A stretch of DNA of 64,000 bases from Ophiodon elongatus (GCA_016806645.1 JACSYO010000940.1:15001-79000); one strand, 5' to 3'; positions 43,150 to 58,329 are shown, numbered from the stretch's first letter. The notes: generated from the sequence alone by a model not told the origin. Numbers and translations are program-made.

Positions 43150-44561
43150 TTTAAGATGTTTATTTATTTACAAGTTTTTAAACAATTTTTGAGCATTTAT
43201 AATGCAGGTTATTGACAAAACAAAACATGAACATCTTCGTGAGAAAAAGAAGACGACGATGGACCGATGGAGGTGAAGAGGTGTCTTCTTCGTGTTACAA
43301 CTGACTGACCAGCGACTTATTGATATATACGACACGCTAACAGAGATTAATGATCGGCCTTTAAGAAAAATAAATAAAAGAAATGGAATCAGCATTTTTC
43401 AACCTAATCCCTTAATATTCTCACTTCAAAATGCCATCAGTTTATCCAATAATAGTCCAGTAATTAAGGTATTTTTGTATATTAAGGTATTTTTAATGGA
43501 TCTGCACAGTTATAAAAGGAGTTTAAACCCCTTAAAATGAATAAAGTATCATGAAAGTTACCCCTCAATTCGTAATATTTCAATGAAGGTGAAGATTCAT
43601 GTATTATTATTGATACATTTTAAGCCCTTTATTTTAAGGTTTAAATTAAGGGTGCCTATAACTTTACTTTGTTCCTTAAAGGGGTTCTACCTCAGACACT
43701 TTTCAATTAATGCAGAAAACCCATTAAAACACCGTAAGGTCCCTGAAAATACACTTAATTAATCCTTAGAATACCCCTTAAACACATCAAACACATTAAA
43801 TCTGTCCTTACTTTAAAAAAGTAAATCCAATTTTTTTTTTACAAGTGAAATATTCAAGAAAATAATGAATTAATGATGACTTTAAGGTGTTTTTAAGGTT
43901 AAAGGATTATGGTTGACATTAGTTTTAAGGGATTCTTATTCAGTTATCAGATATTTAACAGGTTAACCACATTTTAATTTCCCCCTTAAAAACCTTAGAA
44001 TTTACTAAATAATATTACAGGTACCCCTTTATTTGTACCTTAAAATGACAGGCATTTTAAATGGATTATCTCCGTAGTTTAAGGGTTTATAAAGAATAAC
44101 AAAAATATTAAAGGGTTAACCATTAAAATCACCTTAAATCTAAAATTGAATTCCCTTGAATCCCTTCACCTTCACAACACCGTAAACTGATCATTAATTG
44201 ATTTGTCAAATATTTAAGGGATTTAGTCTTTTCCCAGTGACGCATTAAGGGGTTTCCTGGAGCAGAAAGCTCTGGGTGCCTCATGCCAAGCGTCCGCTGT
44301 GGTTTCAGAGGTAAAATAATGATGAATAAAGTTTATTTTAAGGGGTTTCTGTTTCACAGTTCCTTCACTGATCTTCAGGTAAAAATATACTTACAGCGTT
44401 TCAAGCGAAGCCGTTTCTAACAGTCTGTCGGAAGGTAACAGACAAAAAGCTTCTTCTCACAGCTTCACATTATTTACACCGTAAACACACAATATGTACA
44501 AAACTGCAGAAGAAGAAGAAGACGACGTCGCAGCTTCAATTCCGTCGGCTTCCTCAAACGT
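43150..44561 (-). other. Probable tbk1 3' UTR
   Basis: No coding sequence lies downstream of the tbk1 stop codon (44562-44564). Minus-strand AATAAA-like hexamers occur near 43160-43172 (tttatttattta), giving a possible 1.4-kb 3' UTR. Its end is not certain. Confidence 0.35.
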
Positions 44562-47500
44562 TTAACCCCTCAGAGCCCCGTCCAGCGTCAGAGTCCCGAA
44601 TCTGAAGGAAACAGTCACATGATCACTTCCTGTCCTCAGGAAGGTCTTTAGCCTAGCTTAGCACTAAATTCGTCACATTCACCAGATAACTAACTCACCA
44701 GGTAGCTAACCCACCAGATAGCTAACCCACCAGGTAGCTAACCCACCAGATAACTAACCCACCAGGTAACTAACCCACCAGATAGCTAACCCACCAGATA
44801 GCTAACCCACCAGGTAGCTAACCCACCAGATAGCTAACCCACCAGGTAGCTAACCCACCAGGTAGCTAACCCACCAGATAGCTAACCCACCAGGTAGCTA
44901 ACCCACCAGATAACTAACCCACCAGATAACTAACCCACCAGGTAACTAACCCACCAGGTAGCTAACCCACCAGGTAGCTAACCCACCAGGTAGCTAACCC
45001 ACCAGGTAGCTAACCCACCAGGTAGCTAACCCAGCCCTGAATGAGGGATAACTGATGATAAAACAGAATTCATGCACTAAAGCTAACCAGGCTAGCAGTT
45101 CCCCCCTGCGCCCAGTGTTTGTGCTAAGCTAAGCTAACCCTGTATGTGTTGATGGAGCTGACCTCTCTAAGAAGTGGTTGTTCTCTGCCAGCTCTTTGAC
45201 GACTCCCTCCATCTCCTCCTTCAGCTTCTTCATCCTGAAAACATTATCATCAAGATGTTCAGCTTTTTAAAAGTATTACTAAATAACACCACAGGTACCC
45301 CTTAATCCGTACCTCAAACTCTAAATGGTTTCAGGTTATTTTTTAAGAATAAAAATCCTTTTTAATTGACCAAACATCAGAGCATCCCTTCATTTTCCAA
45401 TTAAGGTTCATATTTATGTTTTTAATGGTTAATTGGCCAATTTTAAAGGGTTTTATCCCTTAAAATCACCTTAAACTATTCAGAAAACCCTTAAACTCAT
45501 ACAGGAAGCCATTAAAACCTCTTAATAACTGAATTAAAGTCAATATGTTGAAACATGTGTGTGATGATGATGATGAAGAAGGAGGAGGAGGCCCACCCTA
45601 GTGTCATCTCCACCAGTGTGTTCTGACTCAGGTAGGCCTGAGGCTTCATCCCACTGGACACCAGAGGAAGAACCTTCTGAGGCAGCTGTTCCTGCAGCTG
45701 GAGACACGATTCATTCATATTCATCATCTCCTTCATCTGAATAGGAACACTTAAAGGAGCGTTAACAATATAATAGTGTCAGGTGACCAGGTGACCAGGT
45801 GACAGGTGTCAGGTGACCAGGTGTCAGGTGACCAGGTGTCAGGTGACCAGGTGACCAGGTGACCAGGTGACCAGGTGACAGGTGTCAGGTGACCAGGTGT
45901 CAGGTGACCAGGTGTCAGGTGACCAGGTGACCAGGTGTCAGGTGACCAGGTGACCAGGTGTCAGGTGACCAGGTGTCAGGTGACCAGGTGACCAGGTGTC
46001 AGGTGACCAGGTGTCAGGTGACCAGGTGTCAGGTGTCAGGTGACCAGGTGTCAGGTGACCAGGTGTCAGGTGACCAGGTGTCAGGTGACCAGGTGACCAG
46101 GTGTCAGGTGACCAGGTGACCAGGTGTCAGGTGACCAGGTGTCAGGTGACCAGGTGACCAGGTGTCAGGTGACCAGGTGACCAGGTGACCAGGTGTCAGG
46201 TGTCAGGTGACCAGGTGACCAGGTGACCAGGTGTCAGGTGACTAGGTGTCAGGTGACAGGTGTCAGGTGACCAGGTGACAGGTGACCAGGTGTCAGGTGA
46301 CCAGGTGTCAGGTGACCAGGTGACAGGTGTCAGGTGACCAGGTGTCAGGTGACCAGGTCAGGTGTCAGGTGACCAGGTGTCAGGTGACCAGGTGTCAGGT
46401 GACCAGGTGTCAGGTGTCAGGTGACCAGGTGTCAGGTGACCAGGCTCACCTTGATGGCTCTCTCCATCAGCATGGTCACCTCCTTCTCGATGCCGATCAG
46501 CTGACCGGACAGAGCGATCAGCTGCTTCTTCACGTGGTGAACCTTCCTGAAAACACCAGAGACCAGGCGTCAACACACCTCACCCTGTTGCTAAGCAACG
46601 CAGGAGGCTGTCAGAGCAGGTGAGCGACTCACCTGAGCCACTCTTCACTCTTTGAGATGAAGAGGCGGTATTTCATAGCACATTCCTCTGTGAACAGAGA
46701 CCTGGCTTTACTGGCGTGGAGCACCAGCTTCTGCCTGTCAGAGACACACAATACACATTATACACACAATACACACATTATACACACAATACACACACAT
46801 AATACACACATTATACACACATTATACACACATTATACACACATTACACACACTATACACACATTACACACACAATACACACATTATACACACATTATAC
46901 ACACATAGTACACACATTACACACACAATACACATTATACACACATTATACACACATTATACACACATTATACACACATAGTACACACACAATACACACA
47001 TAGCACACACATTATACACACATAATACACACATAGTACACACATTATACACATAGTACACATATTATACACATAGTACACACATTATACACACAATACA
47101 CACACAACCAGAACAGAATGATCAGTGCATCGTGATATCAGAGGACATCATGTGAAACAGATATATTATTATAGTAGTTTTATCTGATAAAAACATAATC
47201 AGGGAACTTACTTATCAAACTTATGGATCTGCTCTTCGTTGTACGGAAGACCTGAAGTCACAAAACAAAAATACACAAATACATGAAACAGCTGCTGTCA
47301 ACATATATTACACAACTTTAGACTTATTATGATTATTATTATTAATAATATAAATATAATTAATAATAATATTTATTATTTATATGGTTATTATTGTTAA
47401 TATAATTATTATTAATATGGTTATTATTATCATATTAGCATTATGATAAAAATGATCATTATTATTATTATAATTATAATAGATGAGTATAAGAACTCAC

Positions 47501-47632
47501 GTCTCTCAGCTTTGTCCTTCTTGAACTGCTGGTAGATGGCCGTGATGGCGTCCAGCAGCACTTTGATTTTCTCCACACTGTCGAGACAAACTCACACATC
47601 TGATACACTGAACCATACTTATATACATATAT

Positions 47633-47689
<57 letters not shown>

Positions 47690-50193
47690 TAAATACTACA
47701 TGCACACAGGCAGCCTTACTTCCTGTCCTCGGGGTGCGTTCCAACTTGTTGTATCCAGCCGTCGGTCAGCAAACCTCCAGAGATGAATTTACTCTTCACG
47801 TCTTGAGTTGTTCGCTCGATGGGCTCCAGAGAGCCGGAGATCTGCATGGAGAGAAGTAATAAATACTCTTTAATGTGTAATAAATACTCTTTAATGTGTA
47901 ATAAATACTCTTTAATGTGTATTAAATACTCTTTAATGTGTATTAAATACTCTTTAATGTGTAATTAAATACACTTTAATGTGTATTAAATACACTTTAA
48001 TGTGTAATTAAATACACTTTAATGTGTAATTAAATACTCTTTAATGTGTATTAAATACACTTTAATGTGTAATAAATACTCTTTAATGTGTAATAAATAC
48101 TCTTTAATGTGTAATTAAATACTCTTTAATGTGTAATTAAATACACTTTAATGTGGACCCCGAACTGCACGCCGGCGATATGTAAATGAGGCGAGCACTC
48201 ACTCTGAGAACTTTCTTGTGCATGTCGGAGATCTCATCGTATTCTGATGACATCATGTTGGCCTGCATCAACGCCTCGAACCTGCTCAGGAGACAGGAAG
48301 TCAGCTGGTTACTGGTCTCTGGTCACTGGTCTCTGGTCTCTGGTCTCTGGTCTCTGGTCACTGGTCTCTGGTCACTGGTCTCTGGTTACTGGTCTCTGGT
48401 TACTGGTCTCTGGTCTCTGGTTACTGGTTACTGGTTACTGGTCTCTGGTCACTGGTCACTGGTCTCTGGTCACTGGTCTCTGGTCACTGGTCACTGGTCT
48501 CTGGTCACTGGTCTCTGGTTACTGGTCACTGGTCTCTGGTCACTGGTCTCTGGTCACTGGTCTCTGGTTACTGGTCACTGGTCTCTGGTTACTGGTCACT
48601 GGTCTCTGGTTACTGGTCTCTGGTTACTGGTCTCTGGTCTCTGGTCACTGGTTTCTGGTCACTGGTCACTGGTCACTGGTCTCTGGTTACTGGTCACTGG
48701 TCTCTGGTCACTGGTCTGGTCACTGGTCTCTGGTTACTGGTCACTGGTCTGGTCTCTGCTGGTCTCTGGTTACTGGTCACTGGTCACTGGTCTCTGGTCT
48801 CTGGTCACTGGTCACTGGTTACTGGTCACTGGTCTCTGGTCTCTGGTCACTGGTCTCTGGTCACTGGTCACTGGTCACTGGTTACTGGTTACTGGTCACT
48901 GGTCACTGGTCTCTGGTCACTGGTCTCTGGTCTCTGGTTACTGGTTACTGGTCTCTGGTCTCTGGTTACTGGTCTCTGGTCACTGGTCTCTGGTCACTGG
49001 TCTCTGGTTACTGGTCTCTGGTCACTGGTCTCTGGTCACTGGTCTCTGGTCACTGGTCTCTGGTCACTGGTCTCTGGTTACTGGTCTCTGGTTACTGGTC
49101 TCTGGTTACTGGTTTGATGGTGTTTGACTCACAGCTGCTCCGTCCTCTCCAGGATTTGAGTGCAGAAGTTACACAGATGGAAAACCTCCGACTTCTTGTG
49201 TAGAATCTCACTGTAGTCCTCCTTCATGAGCTCTCTGCGAAGGAAACTCATTATACACACATGTATGTACTTGTATACACAAAATATACACGTATGTGTA
49301 CTTGTATATACAAAATATACATGTATGTGTATTTATATACACAAAATATACATATATATGTACTTATATATACAAAATATACATGTATGTGAATTTATAT
49401 ATACAAAATATATATACAAAATATACATGTATATGTAATTATATGTACATATATATACATATATATGTACTTATATACACAAAATCTACATATATATGTA
49501 TTTATATGTACATATATATACAAAATATACATAATCCAGCTCCCATATTGTCTCCTAATGAGAATAAAAATATAGAAATATGAGTTAAATTACTATTTAA
49601 CATTCTATAAAATAATTATTGTAGATTTAAAGACTGAATAATATAATTATTACACCTCATAATAACAATAATAATAATAATAATAATAATAACAATAAAA
49701 GACAGGAAATCAAACTGCTCTTTGTTTGTTTAATTAATAAATAAGAATAAAAACGTGTTTTCAGAGGAAACAGGATCGTTTCTCTCCACAACAAAGAGTC
49801 AAGCTTCATGTTAAGATAATGACCTCCTCCGTATAAACAGGAAGTGAGCTCCATGTCAACAGGAAGTGAGCTCCATGTCAACAGGAAGTGAGCTCCATGT
49901 CAAAAGACCTATTTCCTCTTTGAGCTCATCAGCTGTTTAAAACTCTGAACTCACATCAAGCCTCGAACTCCTTTCCGCACCAGTTCCTGGTAAACCAGCA
50001 GGGACTCGGAGGTTTTCCACAAATGTCCAACGTCGCCTGCAAACGTCTGGACAACAACAACAACAACAACATCATCACCCTCATCATCACCACCATCATC
50101 ATCATCACCATCATCACCATCACCACCATCATCATCACCATCACCATCATCATCATCACCATCATCACCATCATCATCACCATCATCATCATC

Positions 50194-50239
<46 letters not shown>

Positions 50240-50416
50240 CCATCATCATCACCATCATCATCATCACCATCATCATCATCACCTCATCACCATCACCACC
50301 TCATCATCACCATCACCATCATCATCATCACCATCACCATCATCATCATCACCATCATCACCATCATCATCATCATCACCATCATCATCACCATCATCAT
50401 CATCATCATCATCACC

Positions 50417-50448
<32 letters not shown>

Positions 50449-50527
50449 CATCACATCACCATCATCATCATCATCATCATCATCACCATCATCACATCAC
50501 CATCATCACCATCACCATCATCACCAC

Positions 50528-50574
<47 letters not shown>

Positions 50575-50609
50575 CCATCACCATCATCACCATCATCATC
50601 ATCATCACC

Positions 50610-50655
<46 letters not shown>

Positions 50656-50729
50656 CCATCATCACCATCATCATCACCATCATCATCATCATCATCACCA
50701 TCATCACCATCATCATCACCATCATCATC

Positions 50730-50761
<32 letters not shown>

Positions 50762-50976
50762 CACCATCACCATCATCACCATCATCATCATCACCATCAT
50801 CATCATCACCATCATCATCATCACCATCATCACCATCATCATCATCACCATCACTATCATCATCACCATCATCATCACCATCATCATCATCATCATCACC
50901 ATCACCATCATCACCATCATCATCATCACCACCATCATCATCACCATCATCACCACCACCCTCCTCCTCCTCCTCC

Positions 50977-51068
<92 letters not shown>

Positions 51069-54000
51069 TCCTCCTACCTTGGCGTAGCTGGCGTCCAGGT
51101 CCAGGTCGTAGCGCGGCTGGACTTTGGGAGGACTCGCTGAGGAGACGGAAACATTCACACGTTCCTTCGTCACGCTGCGTTCACACCAAACGTGTTGACA
51201 ATTCTTCACGCGAGTAGATTATGTACAAAGTCAACGCACAGACGCGGATGGATGCGAATAACGCAAATGTCCACCGGGCGGCGCAAATGAGGCGACTTGT
51301 CTTTAAAGCCAATCAGCGTTGAGAAGCTCCGCCCCTCATCACTGATGTCATGCTGTTGAATCAGAAACTATGGAGGAGAAGTTGATAGACCTGAAGCGGC
51401 TTCATCCAGACGCAGCTCCTGGAGAAGCTGTGTGCTGCTAATATAATATAATATTATATTATATAACATTATATTATATAATATAATAATACATAATGTA
51501 ATATAATGTAATATAATATAATATAATATTATATAACATTATATTATATAATGAACCCAGAAACGAGGGCGTTTGATGTTCTTCCACAACATGTACAAAG
51601 CAGAAATATTGTTTATTTCTTCTATGGTGGATGGCGGAAATTAACTATTTCCACGGAGATAAGCCACGCCCCCTCTCCGGGTAAGCCACGCCCCCTCTGC
51701 AGCGCATCTAGCGCGAATGAAGGAAATAACCACAAATAGTCGGGTGAATAAACTCAGGCGAGTAACGCGGTGTGAATATTGTGAACGCAGCGTGAGGGTT
51801 CAGACGTTAACGTCCATCCTGTCCATGAAACTACGTGATAATACGGGCTGAATATTGAGAGAACGACATTTAAATATTACTTTAACTGCACAAAATAAAA
51901 CGGAGGAATTAAACTCTGACTTTTTGTCTCTTTTCAAGCTCCACATTTATGATTTAAGATTAAAAAATGAAGCAAAAGGCTTTCATAAGCCATGAGCGTG
52001 ACATCTCTTAGTTGTGTTTGACAAAGTAAATCATATTCTGCGTATATATATATATATATAGATCTACATCTCATGGTGTAACATCTATACATCTATATCC
52101 CCGTGGCGGCGCCCCCTGCAGGCCCCCGGGCAGCACTACGTACGGTCTTCGAAGATGAGTCCCACGGTGGCGACGGACTCGCGGCTGACGAGCATGATGG
52201 GGTTGTCCCGGGAGGTCTTGGGGAAGATCTTGGCCGGGCGGTTGGGGTCCAGGACCAAGCGGCGGCCCTCGTACAGCAGCTCCTGGTTGTGCAGCGGGAT
52301 GCTGGTCCGGCGGGACATCAGCTCCTGGAACAGCGCCGCCCTGTGGACACAAGAGGAACAGCTGCTTTCAGACACTTGAACCCAGTGCATGCTGGGATAC
52401 TGTCTCCGGCTGCCATATTGTCTCCTGATGAGAATAAAGACTCCAGTGCTATTTATGCATTTATTATGTCAAATTATTATTTCAAATTATCATTAACATT
52501 CTATATAAAGTCAAAATATTTTTGAATAAAGTTTAAATATTTTTTGAATAAAAATTTAAATATTTTGAGAATAAATTCAAAATATTATTTTGAGAATAAA
52601 TTCAAAGTGTTATTTTTAGAATAAATGTAAAATATTTTTAGAATAAATGTAAAATATTTTTAGAATAAAGTCAAAATATCTTTAGAATAAAGTCAAAATA
52701 TGTTTTTACAATAAAGTAAAAATATTTTCAGAATAAATTAAAAATATTTTTTGAATAAAGTTTAAATATTTTTTGAATAAATTTAAAATATTTTTTGAAT
52801 AAAGTTTAAATATTTTTTGAATAAAGTCAAAATGTTTTTAGAATGAAGTTTAAATATTTTGAGAATAAAGTCAAAATGTTTTGAGAATAAATTTAAAATA
52901 TTTTGAGAATAAAGTTTAAATATTTTTAGAATAAATAAAAAATATTTTGAGAATAAAGTCAGACTGTTGAGACTTCATTAATAAGGCCCGTGTTTCACAA
53001 GTCTCACGTGTTGTACTCGTGGATGTAGATGTGGTGCAGCGTCGCCTGCTGCAGACTGAACATGTAGACCACCGTCCGGTGAAGGATGTCGTTGGTCTCG
53101 GCGAAGAACTGGTCGAAGCCCCAACACTTCTCCTGATCCGCCTCCAGGATGTTGGCGAGGACCGGAGTCAGGAGGCTCTGGAGACCCCTGAACCAGCAGA
53201 AACACGCGCTGGTCACCGGCATCCGATCAGAGGGAGACCTCTCCGTTTCATCACAATAAATACTTTCCTTCACCTCGACATGTGCACATTCATATTTTAA
53301 TCATTTATTATTTATATTGTGTTCTTCAATAGAGAACCTGCTTTCTGTTCATTAAAAAATACTTTGATTACCACGTAAACAATTAAAAGCATTTGAAAAC
53401 AAACCTGTTGAAGACAATATATAAATAAATAACAGACAGTATATATATTATATAATACTATATATTATAATATATATATTATATAATAATAATATATATA
53501 CTATAATATAATATATTATATATATATAGAATATTATACTCTCTCTCTCTCTCTCTATAGAGAGAGAGAGAGAGAGAGAGAGAATAATATATATATTATT
53601 CTCTATAAATATATAAATTATTCTATATATAGAATAATATATATTATATTATAATATATATATATTATTATGTATTAGTATTATAAATGATGGACATATT
53701 GCGTTGTTGGTCCTCATCCTGTGCAGAAGTACTCAGATCATTTACTTATTTAAAAAGGTACAAATACCACAGTGTGAAAATACTCAAGTAAAAGTAGAGA
53801 AGTATTATCAGAAAATGTACTTAACGGAAGTAAACGTTCTCATTGTGCATAGTAATAAACAGTTTCACTGAGTGAACAGTTTGTGTGTTTATTCTGCTGA
53901 ACTCTGGTATTTCTATTCATGTATATTTGGGTGTATTTCTACTCTGAGTACCTGTAAAAGGTGTTTTCTGTGTTTTCTTACTTGGACAGACTGCAGGAGA

Positions 54001-54554
54001 CCGGCATCTCGGTGCTCCACTCGATCTTCCCGTTCTCACACTTCTGGTGTCCTGAGATGGTGCCGGACGGTTTCTCCGTGATGATCTTATACCTGAGGGA
54101 CAGGAAGCAGCTGGTCAGTCTCCTCCTCCTCCTCCTCCTCCTCCTCCTCCTCCTCCTCCTCCTCTCTGCTCTGCTCTGCTCTGCTCTTCCTCCTCCTGCT
54201 CTGCTCCTCCTCCTCTTCCTGCTCTGCTCCTCCTCCTCCTCTTCCTCCTCTTCCACTGCTCTTCCTCCTCCTCTCCTCTGCTCTTCCTCCTCCTCTCCTC
54301 CTCTTCCTCCTCCTCCTCTGCTCTTCCTCCTCCTCCTCCTCCTTCTCCTCCTCCTCCTCTCCTCTTTCTCCTCCTCCTCTCCTCTTCTTCTTCTTCTTCC
54401 TCCTCCTCCTCCTCCTCCTCCTCTGCTCTGCCTCTTCCTCCTCCTCTCCTCTTCCTCCTCCTCCTCCTCCTCCTCCTCCTCTGCTCCTCCTCCTCCTCCT
54501 CTGCTCCTCCTCCTCTTCCTGCTCTGCTCCTCCTCCTCCTCTTCCTCCTCTCCT

Positions 54555-54587
<33 letters not shown>

Positions 54588-57267
54588 CTCTGCTCTTCCT
54601 CCTCCTCTCCTCTCCTCTGCCTCCTCCTCCTCTTCCTTCTCCTCCTCTGCTCTTCCTCCTCCTCCTCTCCTCCTCCTCCGCTCTTTCTCCTCCTCCTCCT
54701 CTGCTCTTCCTCCTCCTCCTCCTCCTCTCCTCTCCTCTGCTCTTCCTCCTCCTCCTCTCCTCTCCTCTTCCTCCTCCTCTGCTCTTCCTCCTCCTCTCCT
54801 CTCCCTCCTCCTCCTCTTCCTTCTCCTCCTCTGCTCTTCCTCCTCCTCCTCTCCTCTCCTCCTCCTCCGCTCTTTCTCCTCCTCCTCTCCTCTCCTCCTC
54901 CTCCTCTGCTCTTCCTCCTCCTCCTCCTCTGCTCTTCCTCCTCCTCCTCCTCTCCTCTCCTCTGCTCTTCCTCCTCCTCCTCCTCTCCTCCGCTCTTCCT
55001 CCTCTTCCTCCTCCTCCTCTGCTCTTCCTCCTCCTCTCCTCTCCTCTGCTCTTCCTCCTCCTCCTCTTCCTTCTCCTCCTCCTCCTCCTCTTCCTTCTCC
55101 TCCTCTGCTCTTCCTCCTCCTCCTCCTCCTCTGCTCTCCTCCTCCTCCGCTCTTTCTCCTCCTCCTCTCCTCTCCTCCTCCTCCTCCTCTGCTCTTCCTC
55201 CTCCTCCTCCTCCTCTCCTCTCCTCTGCTCTTCCTCCTCCTCCTCCTCCTCTGCTCTTCCTCTTCCTCCTCCTCCTCCTCCTCCTCCTCCTCCTCCTCTG
55301 CTCTTCCTCTTCCTCCTCCTCCTCCTCCTCCTCCTCCTCCTCTGCTCTTGCTCTTCCTCTTCCTCCTCCTCCTCCTCCTCCTCCTCGTGACCCTTACATG
55401 ACCTCCTTGTTCCTGCGCGGGCCTTCGAAGGGCCTGAAGGGCAGGCTGCCGGTGGCGGCGTGGTAGAAGGTGACCCCGATGCTCCACAGGTCCACCGTGG
55501 CCCCGTACTTCTTCTGGTGGTCTTTCCTCAGCACGGCGCGCTCGTACATGTCGGGGTGCTGCAGGGAAACGAAGAAGAAGAGTCACCAGGTGAGTTCCTC
55601 TTCCTCCCCAGGTGAGCCGGAGACACTCACCTGAACACGCTGAGACCACCTGAGTACCTCCCCAGGTGAGTACATTGCTCCCCAGGTGGGCACATTGCTC
55701 CCCAGGTGGGCACATTGCTCCCCAGGTGGGCACATTGCTCCCCAGGTGAGTACATTGCTCCCCAGGTGGGCACATTGCTCACCAGGTGAGTACATTGCTC
55801 CCCAGGTGGGCACATTGCTCCCCAGGTGAGCACATTGCTCCCCAGGTGGGCACATTGCTCCCCAGGTGAGTACATTGCTCCCCAGGTGGGCACATTGCTC
55901 CCCAGGTGGGCACATTGCTCACCAGGTGGGCACATTGCTCACCAGGTGAGTACATTGCTCCCCAGGTGGGCACATTGCTCCCCAGGTGGGCACATTGCTC
56001 CCCAGGTGGGCACATTGCTCACCAGGTGAGTACATTGCTCCCCAGGTGGGCACATTGCTCCCCAGGTGGGCACATTGCTCCCCAGGTGGGCACATTGCTC
56101 CCAGGTGGGCACATTGCTCACCAGGTACTCCTCGGTGCCGTACAGAGACACAAACTGCTCGTCGTCCTCCAGCTCTCTGGCGGCTCCGAAGTCGGTGAGC
56201 TTGTAGACGGAGCGTCCGTCCTCTCCGATCACGCGCATGATGTTTCCTGGTTTGATGTCCCGGTGGACGATGCCGTACTCTCTCAGGTGGTTCATACCTG
56301 CCACTGGAGACACAACAGCCAATCAGAGGACGCCTGGGAGACACAACAGCCAATCAGAGGATGCCTGGGAGATACAACAGCCAATCAGAGGACGCCTGGG
56401 AGATACAACAGCCAATCAGAGGAAGCCTGGGAGATACAACAGCCAATCAGAGGAAGCCTGGGAGATACAACAGCCAATCAGAGGACGCCTGGGAGATCAC
56501 CAGGTCTCACGTCACCATAACTCCTGTCACTGACCCACGTCGTGCAGCACGAGGAGGAACTCGTCCTCAGGGAGGCCGTAGGCGTTAGAGGACTCCTCCA
56601 GCACCGTGTACAGACTCCCACAGGGACAGTACTCCATCACCAGGACCTTGTGACGGGTGTTGGACTGGAGGGGAGGGGGAGGAGAGAGAGGAGGGGAGGG
56701 GAGGAGGAGAGAGAGGAGGAGAGAGAGGAGGGAGAGGAGGAGAGAGGAGGGGAGGGAGGAGGAGAGAGAGGAGGAGAGAGAGGAAGGGAGGAGGAGGAGA
56801 GAGAGGGAGGGGAGGAGAGGAGGAGAGAGGAGGGGAGGAGGAGAGAGAGGAAGGGAGGAGAGGAGGAGAGAGAGGAGGAGAGAGAGGAGGGGAGGAGAGG
56901 AGGAGAGAGAGGAGGGGAGGAGAGGAGGAGAGAGAGGAGGGGAGGGGAGGAGGAGAGAGAGGAGGAGAGAGAGGAGGGGAGGGGAGGAGGAGAGAGAGGA
57001 GGAGAGGAGCACATTGTCATACCCTCTGAAGTACTGACACCACTGGGCAGTACTTATCATGTACTTATATTTACATCAGATATTCACACAGGTAACAGAT
57101 GTATTATAGAGTCTATAAACAATCACCGGAGAGGAGAGGAGAGGAGAGGAGAGGAAGGAGAGGAGAGGAGAGGAGAGGAGAGGAGAGGAGAGGAGAGGAG
57201 AGGAGAGGAGAGGAGAGGAGAGGAAGGAGAGGAGAGGAGAGGAGAGGAGAGGAAGGAGAGGAGAGGA

Positions 57268-57298
<31 letters not shown>

Positions 57299-58161
57299 AG
57301 GAAGGAGAGGAGAGGAGAGGAGAGGGAGGAAGGAGAGGAGAGGAGAGGCTGGAAACATGAGAATAGTTTAATATAAATATATAAAACATGTAAAGTTTAT
57401 TTCCAACATTAATAAAACTTGTTGGATATTTAGATTCTATTGTTTTCCAAATATTGTCAAATAAATTCAACTTGTGTTATGATTGATGTCATAACGTGTT
57501 CTCGTCATTATGGTTCTGTTTAGAGGAGCAGGACTTTAGATTATATATATATTATATTTATATTACAGAGGAACTAAAGAGACAGAGATAAAACCACCAG
57601 AACCTGCTGTAAGTTCAGAAGGTTAAAGGTCATTATTCATGCCGACTCAGCAGAAACAACCCCTCACAACAACCCCTCACTAAGTCGTAACCGCGGCAAC
57701 AAAGACGGGGGACCGACCTCTTCCTCCACGGCGAAGAGTTTGACGATGTTCTTGTGGTTGAGCTTCTTCAGGACCTCGAACTCTCTCATCTGGACGTCCA
57801 GCGGCCTCAAGAAGCTCAGGTTGTTGAAGACCTTCACGGCGTACAGGTCTCCGGTTTTCTAAAGAAAGAGACGCCGGTCACGCTCACACCCACGGGACCA
57901 GACGCGAGCAAAACCCCACTGATGCCACGGACCACGGACTCAAACCGCCGGGCGGCTTCAGGTCTCAATGTCATGTCTGGGATTCATACATTTACTAATA
58001 ATACCAAACTGAGGACCACAGTCAGCTGATTTCACCTTTTATAGATTCACACACAACAAAAACAACTGGAAAATATTCAAAAGAAATATATATATATATA
58101 TATATAAAATATATATGTATTTTTATATATATATTTAAATAAATGTATATAAAATATATTG

Positions 58162-58192
<31 letters not shown>

Positions 58193-58293
58193 TTTAAATA
58201 TATATACATATATTTAAATATATATTTAAATATTTATATATATAAATATATATATATATTTAAATATTTATTTATATATATATATATAAAGAA

Positions 58294-58329
<36 letters not shown>

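Noticed and set aside
48186..49203. LVTGLWSLVSG-type ORFs of more than 300 aa
   Set aside because: Translation of the ctggtctctggt minisatellite between two tbk1 exons.
50023..51209. His/Ile/Ser/Pro-rich plus-strand ORF and Asp/Gly- or Met-rich minus-strand ORFs
   Set aside because: They are translations of ATC and poly-C repeats in a tbk1 intron, extended into a real tbk1 exon on one side.
53961..55775. Long ORFs on both strands rich in Ser/Leu/Pro or Glu/Arg/Gly
   Set aside because: They come from the CTC array in a tbk1 intron and borrow parts of the flanking kinase exons.
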